Source of the DNA: Cryptomeria japonica
Taxonomy: Eukaryota > Streptophyta > Pinopsida > Cupressales > Cupressaceae
Assembly (NCBI RefSeq): GCF_030272615.1
Contig: NC_081408.1
Location: 199,683,341-199,747,340 of the forward strand
Length of the DNA: 64,000 nt
Direction: 5' to 3'
Shown piece by piece: positions 47,401 through 59,377 of the stretch (the stretch's first letter is position 1; each line of letters begins with the position of its first letter). A program made the translations under genes and the position numbers. The notes beneath the pieces are model-generated. The model ran no database searches and was not told where the DNA came from. It saw only the letters and a list, made by a program, of their open reading frames with translations.

Positions 47401-48670
47401 CTGCAAAAACACAATGAGACCTGCCTGCATCTCTAACTGTAGGCTTAGAAGTAGTTGGCTTCTGTTGTCCTAAAATCTGAGAAGTATGCTGAGGACAATG
47501 AATGACAATGTGACCTGGTTGTCCACATGCAAAGCAATCTCTCATGACAAACACTCTGCTACTTGGTACTCTACTCGACTACTGAACACTACCTCTACTA
47601 AAAGTAGGTTGCAAACTCTGCATTGGTTGAGAAGGAGTAGGTCTCCTATCATGCTGACAATTGTGACTCCTATCAACCTAAAATCTAGCAACTCAAGAAA
47701 ATCTCTACCCCTAAGAAAACCTCTTCCTAAACCGCTGATCACTATGAAAAGAAGAAGGATGGCTCCTAGCATACCCTAAAGAATGTTGTTGTCGTTCTCT
47801 CACTATAGATCCTATAATAGGTGCACTAATTGTCTGTCCTCTAGTCACTCCTCCTGATGCTAATGAAAGATTCTCCTCTGCTAGTCTTGCCTTCTCCATA
47901 GCTGCCTCTAGGTCTTAGGTTCATGCATTCGAACCTCTCCACCAATACGATCATTAAGACCTCTGACAAAGTGTTGAATCAACATCGACTCATCATCTTC
48001 ATATCCAGAATACTATCTAAGATCAAAGAATCTGTGCTGATACTGCTCCATAATCATCCTCTGCTATCTCAATCATGGAACTCATCGGCCTTCCTCCACC
48101 TCCAATGATCTAAAAGAAAGCTAGCACAAAACCACTCCAAGAATAATTCCCAAGATATCATTGCTATGTCTAAATGTAACTTCTATTCCTCCATGTACCA
48201 CCATGTCATTGCAAAATCATGAAGATGCAAAATTTCACATCTTGCCTTGGTGTTACTACTACATTGATGCATAGAAAAATACCTACCTATGTCCAATAAC
48301 CATGTCTCTACCTCCATGCCATTGCCTAAGCCATCAAAGTTACGAGGATGAGTCCTATTCAGATCTCTGATGTGACTAGTAGCAAGCACCTCCTGATCCA
48401 CCTCAATTCTCCTCCTAGGAGAATGCAAACGCTCTCTTTCCCGATGCTCTGAATGAAAAGATCCCTCCTACTAGTTCTCCTCCTGTCTCGGTCCTAGGCA
48501 AGAAAGAAGCTCCTGAATCACATTCACCAACTGTGGAATCAGATCATCTCTAGACTGCTCCTGCTCCTATTCCTCATGGTGTGACTCTTCAGAAACCTCA
48601 GGGCATGGGTTCTTAGGAGTACCCACGCGACCAACACAATGAAGATATCTACCCCTAACATAGATCCTAT
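47401..48670 (-). pseudogene. gypsy-A gag
   Basis: 'IRDLNRTHPRNFDGLGNGME' and 'AEDWL'-like 'VETWLLDIGRYFSMHQ' (about 48290-48400) open the Retrotrans_gag domain, followed by 'EILHLHDFAMTWWYMEE'. Downstream pieces include 'LAEENLSLASGG' near 47880 and a CCHC knuckle 'CFACGQPGHIVIHC' at about 47495-47536. Stops and frameshifts lie between 47900 and 48183. Confidence 0.85.
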
Positions 48671-48825
48671 CTAAGAAAATGCAAAATAAACTATAAGCTA
48701 AACATCTAAGGGAACTATAATTAGGGAAAAAAATAGTAGGGATACAATCATTGGGCTACCCCATGCCAAATTCTAAAATGCACAATGAGCTCAATCAAAA
48801 CCAGAGTACCCAGAGTTGAACATGG

Positions 48826-48838
48826 GCTCTGATACCAA
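48826..48838 (-). promoter_or_regulatory. gypsy-A primer binding site
   Basis: gctctgataccaa is the exact complement of TTGGTATCAGAGC, two bases from the 5' LTR. Confidence 0.9.
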
Positions 48839-48840
48839 GT

Positions 48841-51800
48841 TGTAATGCTCACCAAAATACCCCAAAGAAACTAAACAATAGTATACAAATGGAGATAATT
48901 TTTTTCTTAATTAACATCTAATAACAACTAGTGCAACATATAACATCTCCATCTATTTGCATTCATTAATCAATTAACCAATATGAACATACATCATTGC
49001 TCATTTCATCAAATAATGCAAGTGGAAATAACACATCAATAATTCTTTCTCTAGGGTATTTTAACATCATTACTTAATTCATTTCCATAATAACATACTA
49101 CACACACAATAGGTATATTTCACCTTCATTAATGCATCATATTCAAATTCTTTAACCATGAGATATGAAACCTACAACATTACTTATTCCTCATGATATG
49201 CATAATTTCCTTTCTACCAATGCATCTATGTGAATCATTCCTATTTACTAGATCCAATTAACATCTTCTAACATATTCACTTATTAATCTATGAATATTC
49301 CTCTTTCAAGATTATTTAACATTAATTAGCCTCTAAACATCCCATTAAATAATACAACTAATCCATAAGGCGATTCCACTCTATTCCAACTATAATCCAC
49401 TTATTTCCATGATTCATAAGATCACATCTCTACAATAGTACAAATACAATATCCCTAAGTTCCAATTTCCAACTAAAATTCATCTTACAAATATGAGTAC
49501 ATTAGAAAAATCACGAGCATATCTCTTTCTACTACAAGAATCCATATACTATATACAAGAATGTTACATTACATGCATTCTATCTTATCCTTTACATGAA
49601 TCTGCTACAAGGTACATCCATAGTACATCATGAAGAATAATCCACATCTATGCAAGAAGAATCCAAGAGAACATCCCAATGGCTAAAAAGCACCAACCTC
49701 CCAACCATGTGGAACCAAAGGAACTAGCCCCTGTGCTAGGAGATGACACAAGGTCCCAACACGTACTCTAAAAGTAAGCTGACACCAAAACCAAGGAGAC
49801 TAACAACACAAGGACTCTCAAGCAAGAACTCACACATACAACAAGAATGAAATCTTTGAGGCGTAAAACTCATCAAGACATAATTGCATCCAATAATCGT
49901 AATCACAAATCATAAAAGGGACACATGTAGGAGTGGATTGTCATCACATGCCATCCTCAAAACACAATAACATAAGGCACAAGGCACTAGCCTGATGGAC
50001 ATTTGGTGCCATCTTAGTCTATGAGAGACTAAGGGAGATTAGCTTACCGTCTTGACAGCCTTCTCATGCTTATCCTAAAACATCCTCCCTAGGACTAAGT
50101 CATGAGGCACAAATCAATTTATCATATTGTTAATTAATCTAACTACCCAACCCATCAATTTTTAGGTTATCACTTATTTACCAATCATAGAAAACTCCAA
50201 TGTGGCCTGGTGGTCTAGATTGCATGCATCCTTACAAGGAACCTCATGCAAGCCTATCTCTCATGACCCTGAGCATCACAAGGAAGCCCACTCCTCCTAA
50301 CATGGCCCAACAATAAATCACAAGAGACTCTACCACATAAGTACATGAAAATAATACTCAATGCATCCAACAACTTCCACACATACTCTTACAACATAAA
50401 CAAGGCTACAACAACATCAATATAAAAAAATGAGCCTCTTGGCTAGAAATAGACAAAGGCATATCAAGCCATCAAATGCTGCCATAAAATAAAAGATAGC
50501 ATCACAGCAAGGCATACTCACTTGCTGGTCCAAAACAACATGGTAATCATCTTAATCATCCATGGCCTATCCACATGGAAGAGAGTCTAGAATATACACA
50601 ATGGTGTAGAGAAGCAAATATACTCGAAACCATCAAAATGCATCAAAACTGATCAAACCCAAAAATGGGAAATATTAATAGACCTCAAATAAAGCTTCTG
50701 GTACAAAAATCAATTCAGGAAAATACCTAAAAAATGACCAAAACTGAGAAAATACAAAACATAGATAGGTTAGCACTTTTGCCCCGTAGGACAACACTTC
50801 TGTCAAGAATAACATCGCTTATGCTTCCAAAATTGTGCGTATGTATCCTAAGACAATGCTTATGTTGTGCAAAGTAGCGCAAATGCAATATAGAACAACA
50901 CTTTTGCACAATAAGACAACGCTTTTGCAGAAAAAACGCTTTTGCACAAGACTTATGGAAAACTTTGAAAACTTTGGGGTAAATTAATAAAATCTAGACT
51001 TTACAAAAGGGCTCAAAAATTTTATGAAAAGAGACACCCAGAAACAAGCAATACATAGGTATAAACACACCAAAATATCTCAGACTATAAACCAAGATTT
51101 AATCAAATATCTTCATGGCATCAAACAAATAGAACCACTCCAAAACTCACAGAGAATCCATTGAAGACAATCCCAAACAATCATAACTAAAGGACTCACA
51201 AAGGAAAAACTAGTCTACTCTCATCCAAACAAGGATTAATCAATCAAAGATCTTCCAAACAATTTTCACAGAGCCGAGAAATGTCATACATAGGAAAACC
51301 AAATATATATCTCCCAACAACTATATAAAAAAACTCATAACATAAAGGTTCCCTCCCAAATATTAACCTTCAACAATAATAAAGCTATAGAGTAAAATAA
51401 TATTTCAACCCAGACCCAAAACAATGCAGACACAATGCATACACAGAGAAGCCATTGAAAGCCAAAATGCAAAGTGAAGAACTCCAACCTGCAACTTGAA
51501 GTAATGGATTGAAGCTGAAGAAGATCTCCCACAAGCCAAACCAAAATCCAACCAAGCTCCAACCAAAACCAACAAAGAAGAAATCCCAAAACCAAGAAGA
51601 AAACTTGTTGGAGAAATTTCCAGAGAAGAGCCAACCAACCTGAAAAACCTCACGGGAATGAAAATAAAAAGCAACAATAATCCAAAACCCTAGCCTCAAT
51701 CTCGGCCAATCAAAATATTCTATTTTGGAGTATATTTTACCAACCCACCATATAATATAATTTATTCACCCATTTTGAATTTAACTAATGAGAGTGAAGG

Positions 51801-52997
51801 GTAGGTAAAGTAAATAGAATATATTTATCCAGCTAAGTGGGATTGCTTTTTTTTTTTATTTAATTTAATGTGTTCATACACCCCACTTAAGAATAAAAGT
51901 CAAACTATTAAATAAATATAAGCTGTAAATAAATAATCCAAATGGGGATTAAAATCCAATAACCCAAAAGCTAATAAAATAAATTAAAGAACCAAATAAA
52001 TGGAAGATATCAAATAAATATCAAACCATAGAAGGTCAAATAAATAATTAAATAATCAAATACCATCAAAGATTAAATCACAAATATTAAATAAATATTA
52101 AACAACAATAAGGCTTATCAAATATTAAATAATCATAAAAATCAATAAACGTTAATTATCAAATAAATATAAATACCAAATAATTAGATATTCAAAACTT
52201 ATAAATTAAATGCTTTAAAATAAACATTACCAAATATAAAACTACACATCAAGAGCCACATAATTAGTCTAACATAATCAAGTAAATCAACAGGCATAAA
52301 TTGAACTCACAAAACCAAGGGACCAAGCTTACTAGTTGACATGGTGAATTATGTCAAGACGCTGACTACTCACGGTGAACAACTTAGACCTAGAGTATGT
52401 GAGGGGAACTCATACCATATCCGAACCACATAAGCCATTGGAACTAGAGACACGCTCAGGCCTGTAAAGCCAGGTGGAGTCGATGTATGGTACCTGCAAA
52501 ACCCTGCAACCACAAAATGACAATACCACATATACATATACACATATAGCACAAGCAAGTGATAGAGAATCGTGAAGACACATCTCGCTCGCAATGAGTG
52601 ATGTGGAATCATCTCTATCACAAAGACAGTCAAACAATAGTTCAACACATCTCATAAACATCTCATTATATGTAATCATGAAGTAGGGTAAGCGTAATCA
52701 TAATCATCATCAAAACCATGATAAATCTAATCTATCAATAATCCATCACATAGTGAGCATATAAAATCCATCGAGTACATATATCATCAAATCACATGAT
52801 CAATCATGATAGTACCAACATCCATATACATAATCAAAATAGCATATGTCCAATAGTGTCTAACATCAATCATAAGTCTCTGAAGCAAATGAGTAATCAT
52901 CATCAAAATCATCAAAATATAGTCTAGATAAGTCTATCAAGCATAATATAAAAGTCAACTCTAGTCAAAATAAGTCAAATCAAGGGTGGACACTACA
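48841..52997 (-). repeat. gypsy-A 5' LTR (right copy, 4157 bp)
   Basis: TGTAATGCTC...GGACACTACA. It is collinear with the left LTR except for about 1.76 kb at roughly 50898-52660 that the left copy lacks. Near 50785-50955, short units of the type acaacgcttttgca recur. The extra part includes AT-rich DNA (51720-52250). The terminal ~320 bp match the left copy again. Confidence 0.9.
50785..50955. repeat. Short degenerate tandem repeat in the gypsy-A right LTR
   Basis: Units of about 19-30 bp around acaa(c/t)gctt(t/a)tgc repeat, clearest at 50895-50955. The left LTR has only the first part, ending near its deletion junction. Confidence 0.6.
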
Positions 52998-53002
52998 TGA
53001 TT

Positions 53003-54264
53003 CCTCTCACTATGGCCAAACTTATACATACCTAAAAGATAATATCCTCCCTCCTGACTTGTCAAAGAACCAAAAGAGAAACGTTATTCGACAATCTTCC
53101 CATTATGCTCTTGTTGCGAATACCCTTTTTAAACGAGGTCTAGATGGTACTCTCTTAAGATGTCTGAAGCAAGAAGAATTTGAGAAGGCCTTAAATGAAG
53201 TCTATAAAGGTATTTATGGTACTCATTCAAGTGGTCTTACCCTTTCAAAAAAACTCATACGAGTGGGCTATTATTGACCAACTATGGAACGAGATTCTTT
53301 TCAGATAGCTAAAACATGCAAACAATGTCAGATCTGTGGAAATTTGATTCATGCACCAGCACAAGAACTTCATGCTCTGGCAACATCTTGGCCATTCTAC
53401 CAATGAGGTCTTGATCTAGTAGGCAAGAAACATCCTCCTTCATCCAATGGTCACAAATTCATTCTTGTAGCTACAAAATATTTCACCAAATGGATTGAGA
53501 TAATACCTCTCATCAATATCACAGGAAAATTTTTTTTTGCATTTATCTTGAACTACATCATATGTCGCTATGACATACCCATGAGCATTATCACTGATAA
53601 TGGGTGACCATTCAAGAATCAGGATGTATAAGAGCTATGTGATAAATTGAAGATCCAACACAAATTTTCCATGCCCTACTAGCCACAAGGGAATGGGCAA
53701 GCAGAATCATCAAAGAAATCTATTATGAAAATCCTCAAAAAGACAGTGAATGATGTTGATAAAGACTAGCATATTCAATTGAACCCTACTCTATGGGCCT
53801 ACCATACCATTCTCCATACACCAATAGGTTCCACACCTTTCTCTCTTGCCTATGGATCAGAAGTAATACTGCCAATAGAAGTAGAGATACCTTCTCTACA
53901 TGTATCATTAAAAGGCCTTATTTGAGATGAAGAACAATGAGTATCTAGACTGCAAGAGGTAGAATTAATCCATGAACGAAGATAAAATGCCTTTGATCAT
54001 TTGAAGGAGTATCAACAAAGAATGTGTCGCGGTTACAATCACAAGGTCAAACCAAGAGCATTTCAAGTTGGATAGCTAGTACTAAAGCAAAATCCATGCA
54101 ACCAGGCAGCTTGAGAAAAGAAAGGGAAGTTTGAACCAAACTGGTTAGGTCCATTTGTGGTCACAATAGTATTTGGAGTAGGAGAATATTAGATATCAAC
54201 ATAGGACAAGGATTAGCTCAAGGAACCCATCAATAGCATGCATCTGAAGAAGTTTTATGTCTGA
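53003..54264 (+). pseudogene. gypsy-0 integrase (broken)
   Basis: Continues gypsy-0 after gypsy-A. 'HYALVANTLFKRGLDGTLLR' and 'YKGIYGTHSSGLTLSKKLIR' lead to the zinc part with 'AKTCKQCQICG' (C-C pair). The core has 'GLDLVGKKHPPSS' (first Asp), 'SIITDNG' (second Asp) and 'PQGNGQAESSKK' (Glu). 'PNWLGPFVV' and 'LKKFYV' end it at a TGA (54262-54264). About a dozen stops interrupt the frame, including at Trp and Gln positions. No chromodomain follows. Confidence 0.88.
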
Positions 54265-56022
54265 AAAAGAAGAAAAATAAAAAAACAATGAAAAAGTAGA
54301 AAAATCAAAAACAGTGAAAAAGAAGAAAAATCCAAAAACAGTGGAAATCAGAAAATACAAAATTAGTGAAAATAGAAAAAAAAATCAAATATGAGAAAAA
54401 GTGTAATAAAAACATATGGTGAAAACCTAGCAACAAGCGCTATCTGTCAGCTAGCTCTTCCATCTATTAGTTCATGCATCCTTCCGCTTGCATTTCATTT
54501 CCCATCAGCGTTGTTTATATCCATAATAAAGCCTTTGTACATATGTAGGCATCACAGCTTATTTATTTCCATGGTTTGGATCATTGGGTATATCATAATA
54601 AATTTGTTTCTAGACTTGGGGCAAAATCCTGCACATAGCTAGGGGCAAAATTTTTGATCTTTTTGAGCTTCATCAAACATGTAGACTAATAGTTAGGCAA
54701 CTCTTGTCAAGCAAAAACTGAGACACATCCAATGTTGAACACAAAATCAAATTATCAACCATCAAACTATCACATGTTAGTCTAAGCATGACACACACTT
54801 TTCAATGGATGATATCTTTTGCCTAATGATTTTCACACTTTAATCAATGATTGTTCAACTTTTATATCTTGATTTTTGCTATCATGATTTCTAAGTGACT
54901 CTAGGATGTCTTTAACTAGAGGAACAAGGAAGGAACATGATATTTTTCTTTTCTATTGTCTATAAATTAATCATTAATACGTGCAAATTTGCCTTAGGAC
55001 ATGATCATCAGAGTATCATCGAAGAGATTTCTGATTTGCATATCGAAATCGTTAATACTACTTGTTTTATGCAAGCAACACTTAGGTCATCTTGGTTTAA
55101 TTATATCTTGATGCTTGTGATAACTTACAATATCAAAATCTAGGAAAATAGTGCTCAGGTTATCATGGTTCAATTATACCATCGATGTTTGCACTCACTT
55201 CCCACATTTTAAAAAAACCTCAATGATGATACAAAGCAATAACCCAGTGACTAGTCCGATTGTGACATTTCATTTCATTTGCATTTAGCTTCCATTTCAT
55301 TCTTGCATAGGATCCCAAAATCTCATCTTATCCAAGGCCAAATTTATCACAAGAATCATCAATATATCATCATACCTATGTATACACAATCAAAACAATA
55401 ACTCATCTCTCTTCAGATATTGTCGACCCAACACAAATCTTATGCTACTCCCTCGAATATTCCAACATCAACACATCTAAATCTTCCTGTAGCAAGATAT
55501 CAACAAAATATAATTTCTTTGTCTCTTTAATCTTTTCAATTCTATCAATCAATCTCATCTTATCTATTCTATCATGTCTTATACAGGATGTATATTTCTT
55601 GGAACCAGCCGTTTTGATCATGTCTTATACAAGATATATCATTCCTGAAACCAGCCGCTTGGATCATCTTTTTCTTATACAGGAGGTGTCAATCCTGCCA
55701 CCAGACTATATATCAATCTTATCAATCTAATCAATCTTATCAATTCAATCAAGCTCTATCAATCATTGCATCCAACAAAATATCTCAGTGATAGAAGAAC
55801 TCACACTTTCATCAATCAACATTGTAGAAATCAAATCACATGATCGGGAAATCAATTTCGCAACGATCCAAACATTCGAAAAGTCAATTATCACAGTTGA
55901 TATCTTGAGGGGGCATCATCATATCACAATTTATCAATCAATGTCTGGGGCATCCTATTGAACCAATATCATCATCAAAATGAGATTATTCTTTGAATCA
56001 ACGTGTCATCACACATCGCTTT
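54265..56022 (+). other. gypsy-0 3' untranslated region
   Basis: No coding signal. 54265-54385 is A-rich with repeats of the form aaaaacagtgaaaa. 54390-55560 is AT-rich single-copy-looking DNA. 55500-55800 is rich in atcaatc and tatcaatc words. Such long non-coding 3' regions are usual in some plant gypsy lineages. Confidence 0.6.
55571..55710 (+). repeat. Three tandem units of about 46 bp
   Basis: Units starting near 55571, 55617 and 55663 each contain 'tcttatacaggatgt'-like and 'ccaccagcc'-like blocks ('gaaccagccg', 'gaaaccagccg', 'gccaccagac'). They diverge by substitutions and a small insertion in the third. Confidence 0.8.
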
Positions 56023-56036
56023 GAAGAGGGGCAAAA
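56023..56036 (+). promoter_or_regulatory. gypsy-0 polypurine tract
   Basis: gaagaggggcaaaa directly precedes TGTATACACC, the presumed LTR start. Confidence 0.7.
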
Positions 56037-57150
56037 TGTATACACCTAAAAATGGTCTAAAGATAATTAATTAAATAAGAAATTATTTAATTAATCCCCC
56101 TTCCCAATTTAATTGAATTCATTAGCAATTTGATTAAATTCCTCCATTCATCTACTTATTAATAAATATAAGGATTTATCTCATAGGTTCATTTCAATAG
56201 TCCCCTTTGATTAATTAATCTAAATTAATTAATTCTCTCATTTATTTCATTTCTTCTAATCCCCTAATTAATTAAAACAAATCAATTTATGAGTTGTTGA
56301 AAGTTAATTAGCCTTTTCCTATTATTTGAAACTTTAATTTCAAATTACCCATATACCTCCTAGCTTCTAACCACCTAACCTAACCATCCCCTAACCTAAC
56401 CCATTCCACCTAATCCTAGGTTTAGCTAACCCTATCCTATCTTGCACATCCTAACCTCATATGGGTTGGATACTCTCCCTTTGAGACACATGGAACTTAT
56501 GCCACATGTCTCCTCCCTTGGGCACTTTCCCTCTTATGAAAAAGGCTCCTTGACACTTATCACCACAAAGATGACAAGTGTCCCTCCCTCCAGCCTCTTC
56601 TCCAACCTCCTCCAATTTGACCCTTGATATCTTCAGACTCAATCTTGACCGTTGATTTTTGCCACCTCACCCCTAGCCTTGGAAATCCTATAAATATCCC
56701 TCATTTTGGAGCACAAAGGATCCCATCTCATTTTTATCTTATGCATTGTTATTATAGGCATATCATCTTAGATCTAGATTAATTTGATCATATTATAGCA
56801 TAATTGTTGAATCATATAGCATAATTCATCTCATCTAGCTTAATTCCATCTCTCATTTATCTTAATCACGCATCTCATTAGCTTAATTATCTTCTTGGAT
56901 CAATCTAGCATAATAATACACTCGTCTAGCTTGCATATCATATCCTTTTAAATCCTCCATCTAGATGTAGTCAAGTCACTAGGATTTCTCATCTAGCTTT
57001 GAGAGAAAATTCATACTTGCGTCTCTTAGGAGGCGATAGGTCACTTTGTCATGGTTTAGCTTTCATTTGATTTTAGTTTGCTAATCATTCTTGTAATGAT
57101 CTATTGAGTGTTTGTGTTGCAGCTGCAGGTACCCTACTTCACACACACGA
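56037..57150 (+). repeat. gypsy-0 3' LTR (end approximate)
   Basis: Starts TGTATACACCTAAAAATGG after a polypurine tract. A TATA box ctataaatat at 56688-56697 would drive LTR transcription. A series of tctagcttaat-like words follows. The end is put near the acacacaca run at about 57148, but the partner LTR is outside the window, so this is uncertain by tens of bases. Confidence 0.65.
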
Positions 57151-57729
57151 CACTACTTTCTTTGGGGGATGAGGACAATTCAATGCAAATATATACATGA
57201 TATACATTATTTATCATAAGAGTATATTGACCCTAGAGTTGGGTGGAACCCTTATGTGTTATGTGTTTTGTAATCATTATCCTTTGATTTGTTCCTTCTT
57301 TGGGGCATATCATAATGATAAAATGATATTTTTTTTGGATGAATGTATACTACCTTAAAGAAATTGATCCCAATATGGAATGTGAAATTTATTTAATGTG
57401 GGAGCATACACTCTGCTCAATGTTTCTCTCTCTTTGTGCATCTCGATACTCAAGTTACTTAGCAAACTTAGCCTTTTTTCTTTGTAATTTTTGGTATTTT
57501 TCTTGTCATGACTCATAGTAAGTGAACCTCAGTACGCTTGTAGTCATAGTTCTCTTTCTCTAATGATATCCCTCTTATCTTTATCTTGAATTCGTAAGAT
57601 ACCTAAAATCCACTAGAGGTTTGGTGTGTCTTGCCTCCTTAGCATCTTGATGAAAGCCTTTCAATGTGAACCTTTGTACTTTATTGAGGGTATGGTTAAT
57701 CTCATACTCATGATAAAGTGGGAGCTACA
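57151..57729. other. Unassigned DNA between two LTRs
   Basis: AT-rich, no ORF or recognisable domain. The last bases, ataaagtgggagctaca, look like a polypurine tract, so this may be the 3' end of a further element's interior. Confidence 0.35.
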
Positions 57730-58450
57730 TGTAGCATCCTAAATTGTACTCCCTTACAATTTTGACCATATTTGGGTCCTCGCCTTAGTGTTTGAGCCCC
57801 CTTGATGAGGACCTAATTCCACTCATGTCATGTAAATTTGACTTCATATTGACCACATGCATCATTTAAACCCTTTGTTTTGGCCGCAAAATCGGGTAGG
57901 ACCAAGGCGTGGTGCCTTGGTCCAAAAGAGGGACCTGACTTTGGGCCCCTTGGCCATTTCAAAAATTAAGTGGGAAATATAGCCTCATTTTGGCTTGTGT
58001 CAAAAAAATAATATGTTTTTAAACTGACAAGTATAAAAGGAGGCTTTCCCCTCTCATTTGATCATATACACACACGTGAAATTCAATTCAACATCAAGTA
58101 ATCAAGCATTCAAATTCAAGTAAGATAGCAATCAATCTTTCTTAAATCATTAGAGCAACAATAAGGTCAAGATTTAAGCCTTTGAGTTGACATTCATCTT
58201 CCATGTTGTTGAAGACTTCATGAAACCCTAATTTTGTGTTGAGACAAACAAAACTTCACAAGGAGGTATATCATTTGTGTTTTTAGACATTATTTAGCAT
58301 CTCTTTCAAAAGGAGAACATTTCCATTACTACAATTCAATTATCTTGCATTTTTATTTCATGATTAATTCCAAAACCGAGGTTTGACTTAGGAAAACCCT
58401 ATTCCCAACCTATTTCCCTTTCTTTTTGTGTGTAGGAAATAGGTATGCAG
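57730..58450 (+). repeat. LTR-like sequence 'G' with a TATA box and a perfect hairpin
   Basis: TGTAGCATCC follows the tract at 57712-57729. A 10-bp perfect inverted repeat with a 5-nt loop lies at 57899-57923, and a TATA box tataaaagg at 58032-58040. These suggest a gypsy-type LTR (U3 and R). The right end and any duplication could not be found, so the extent is a guess. Confidence 0.5.
57899..57923. repeat. Perfect 10-bp inverted repeat, 5-nt loop
   Basis: ggaccaaggc, loop gtggt, gccttggtcc. It lies about 110 bp upstream of the TATA box of LTR G. Confidence 0.85.
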
Positions 58451-59377
58451 TTGCGATGTTCAAAATAAGAATTATTTACAATGACGAATCGATCCCCCAT
58501 TGGAGTGCGAAAAGTTTGGAGGACTAGGGCGACCACCACCATGGTCCTAACATTTTAGGAGCTCTTTTAGGGAGCAAGTCCGAATTTGCTTACATTGCTT
58601 AGATCCAAGTTTGTAGCTCAATCTTGTGACTATAGCTTACTATTTGGGCATTTCTACTTCAATTTATAGCACTTTTACCCTAATTTAAGCAATTTAATTT
58701 ACAAAAGAGGTTTTATTAATTCAGATCATCAAAAACCCAATCCAATCAGAATTCATAGTCCTAATTCTTGTTGGTTTATGACTAGATCTATTAGACTAGA
58801 ACCCTCTTTTGAATGTGATGGTCGCTAAGTAATAAAATTAGCAGTTTCTTCCTTCTATGGTGGGAACCCTAATTTTATTCACCATTACAAATGGTTGCTT
58901 GAGGTAGCATGTTAAGAGTATGTACATTATACTTTGTAATTCAAATTTTCTTTGTATCCTGCCATAAGATAGTGAATCTTTTAGTAGGTTCTTTGTATCT
59001 TTCTTGCAGGTAGTGAGCTTCCTTAACAAGTTCTTTTTGGGAATAGTGCACCTTAAAACAAATTTATAAACTTGTTCATATATTGTGAGATAGATCTTAC
59101 TATGGTTTTTCCTTCTTGGGTTTTCCATGTAAATTTGGTGTTCTCTTGTGCATTGGTGTTCATTGTCTTATCTTTCATTGTTGTTGTTTTGAATTTGAAT
59201 TGTGTTGAAAATTTTAAGTTTTTGTTCAAGACCAATTCACCTCACCTTAGTCTTGGGGTATGTTCAACAACAATGAGCTCTCCCACATCCTCTAATGTCA
59301 CTAACATTTGTTTGGCCAGTAAGTGGAACAAACTATGTGTAAGGAAGTTAAGTACAAAAATAACTTCCTAGACTTAT
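58451..59377. other. Unassigned non-coding DNA
   Basis: No domain in any frame. Short ORFs on both strands near 58838-59371 overlap each other and show no known motif. A small inverted repeat ggaagtta/taacttcc lies at 59343-59368. Possibly the leader of element G. Confidence 0.4.

Larger units (their letters stand above)
19547..52997 (-). mobile_element. Ty3/gypsy retrotransposon 'gypsy-A' (chromodomain type), carrying nested elements B and C
   Basis: The LTR termini match at both ends, with a tgatt duplication. The polypurine complement at 21949 and primer-site complement at 48826 show it lies on the minus strand. From right to left come gag, protease, RT, RNase H, integrase and a chromodomain-like tail, the standard gypsy order. 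Element B interrupts the integrase and element C the RNase H; without them the internal region would be roughly 5 kb. The LTRs differ greatly in length, 2.4 kb on the left and 4.2 kb on the right. Confidence 0.93.
1..57150 (+). mobile_element. Outer Ty3/gypsy retrotransposon 'gypsy-0', left-truncated by the window and split by two nested elements
   Basis: Three separated blocks read as one plus-strand Ty3/gypsy element: gag at 1-703, gag remainder, protease and RNase H at 16371-19546, and integrase plus 3' UTR, polypurine tract and 3' LTR at 52998-57150. The gag frame broken at 703 resumes in phase after 16371. The RNase H broken at 19546 is followed by integrase at 53003. Two complete insertions account for the gaps, each with a matching 5-bp duplication. 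The gag zinc-knuckle remnant and the DGG protease site resemble plant non-chromodomain gypsy elements (Tat/Athila-like, by family knowledge). The 5' LTR lies outside the window. No reverse transcriptase domain is recognisable. The right end is approximate. Confidence 0.85.

Noticed and set aside
51335-51699. Three overlapping minus-strand ORFs of about 90-104 residues, Phe/Trp/Leu-rich
   Set aside because: Located inside the gypsy-A LTR, overlapping in all three frames and low complexity, so likely chance.
54391-54642. 83-residue ORF after gypsy-0 integrase
   Set aside because: No motif, located in the 3' untranslated region and without a conserved context. An envelope-like gene was considered, but no signal peptide or domain supports it.
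58838-59371. Short ORFs on both strands
   Set aside because: They overlap antisense to one another and show no recognisable domain or codon signal.
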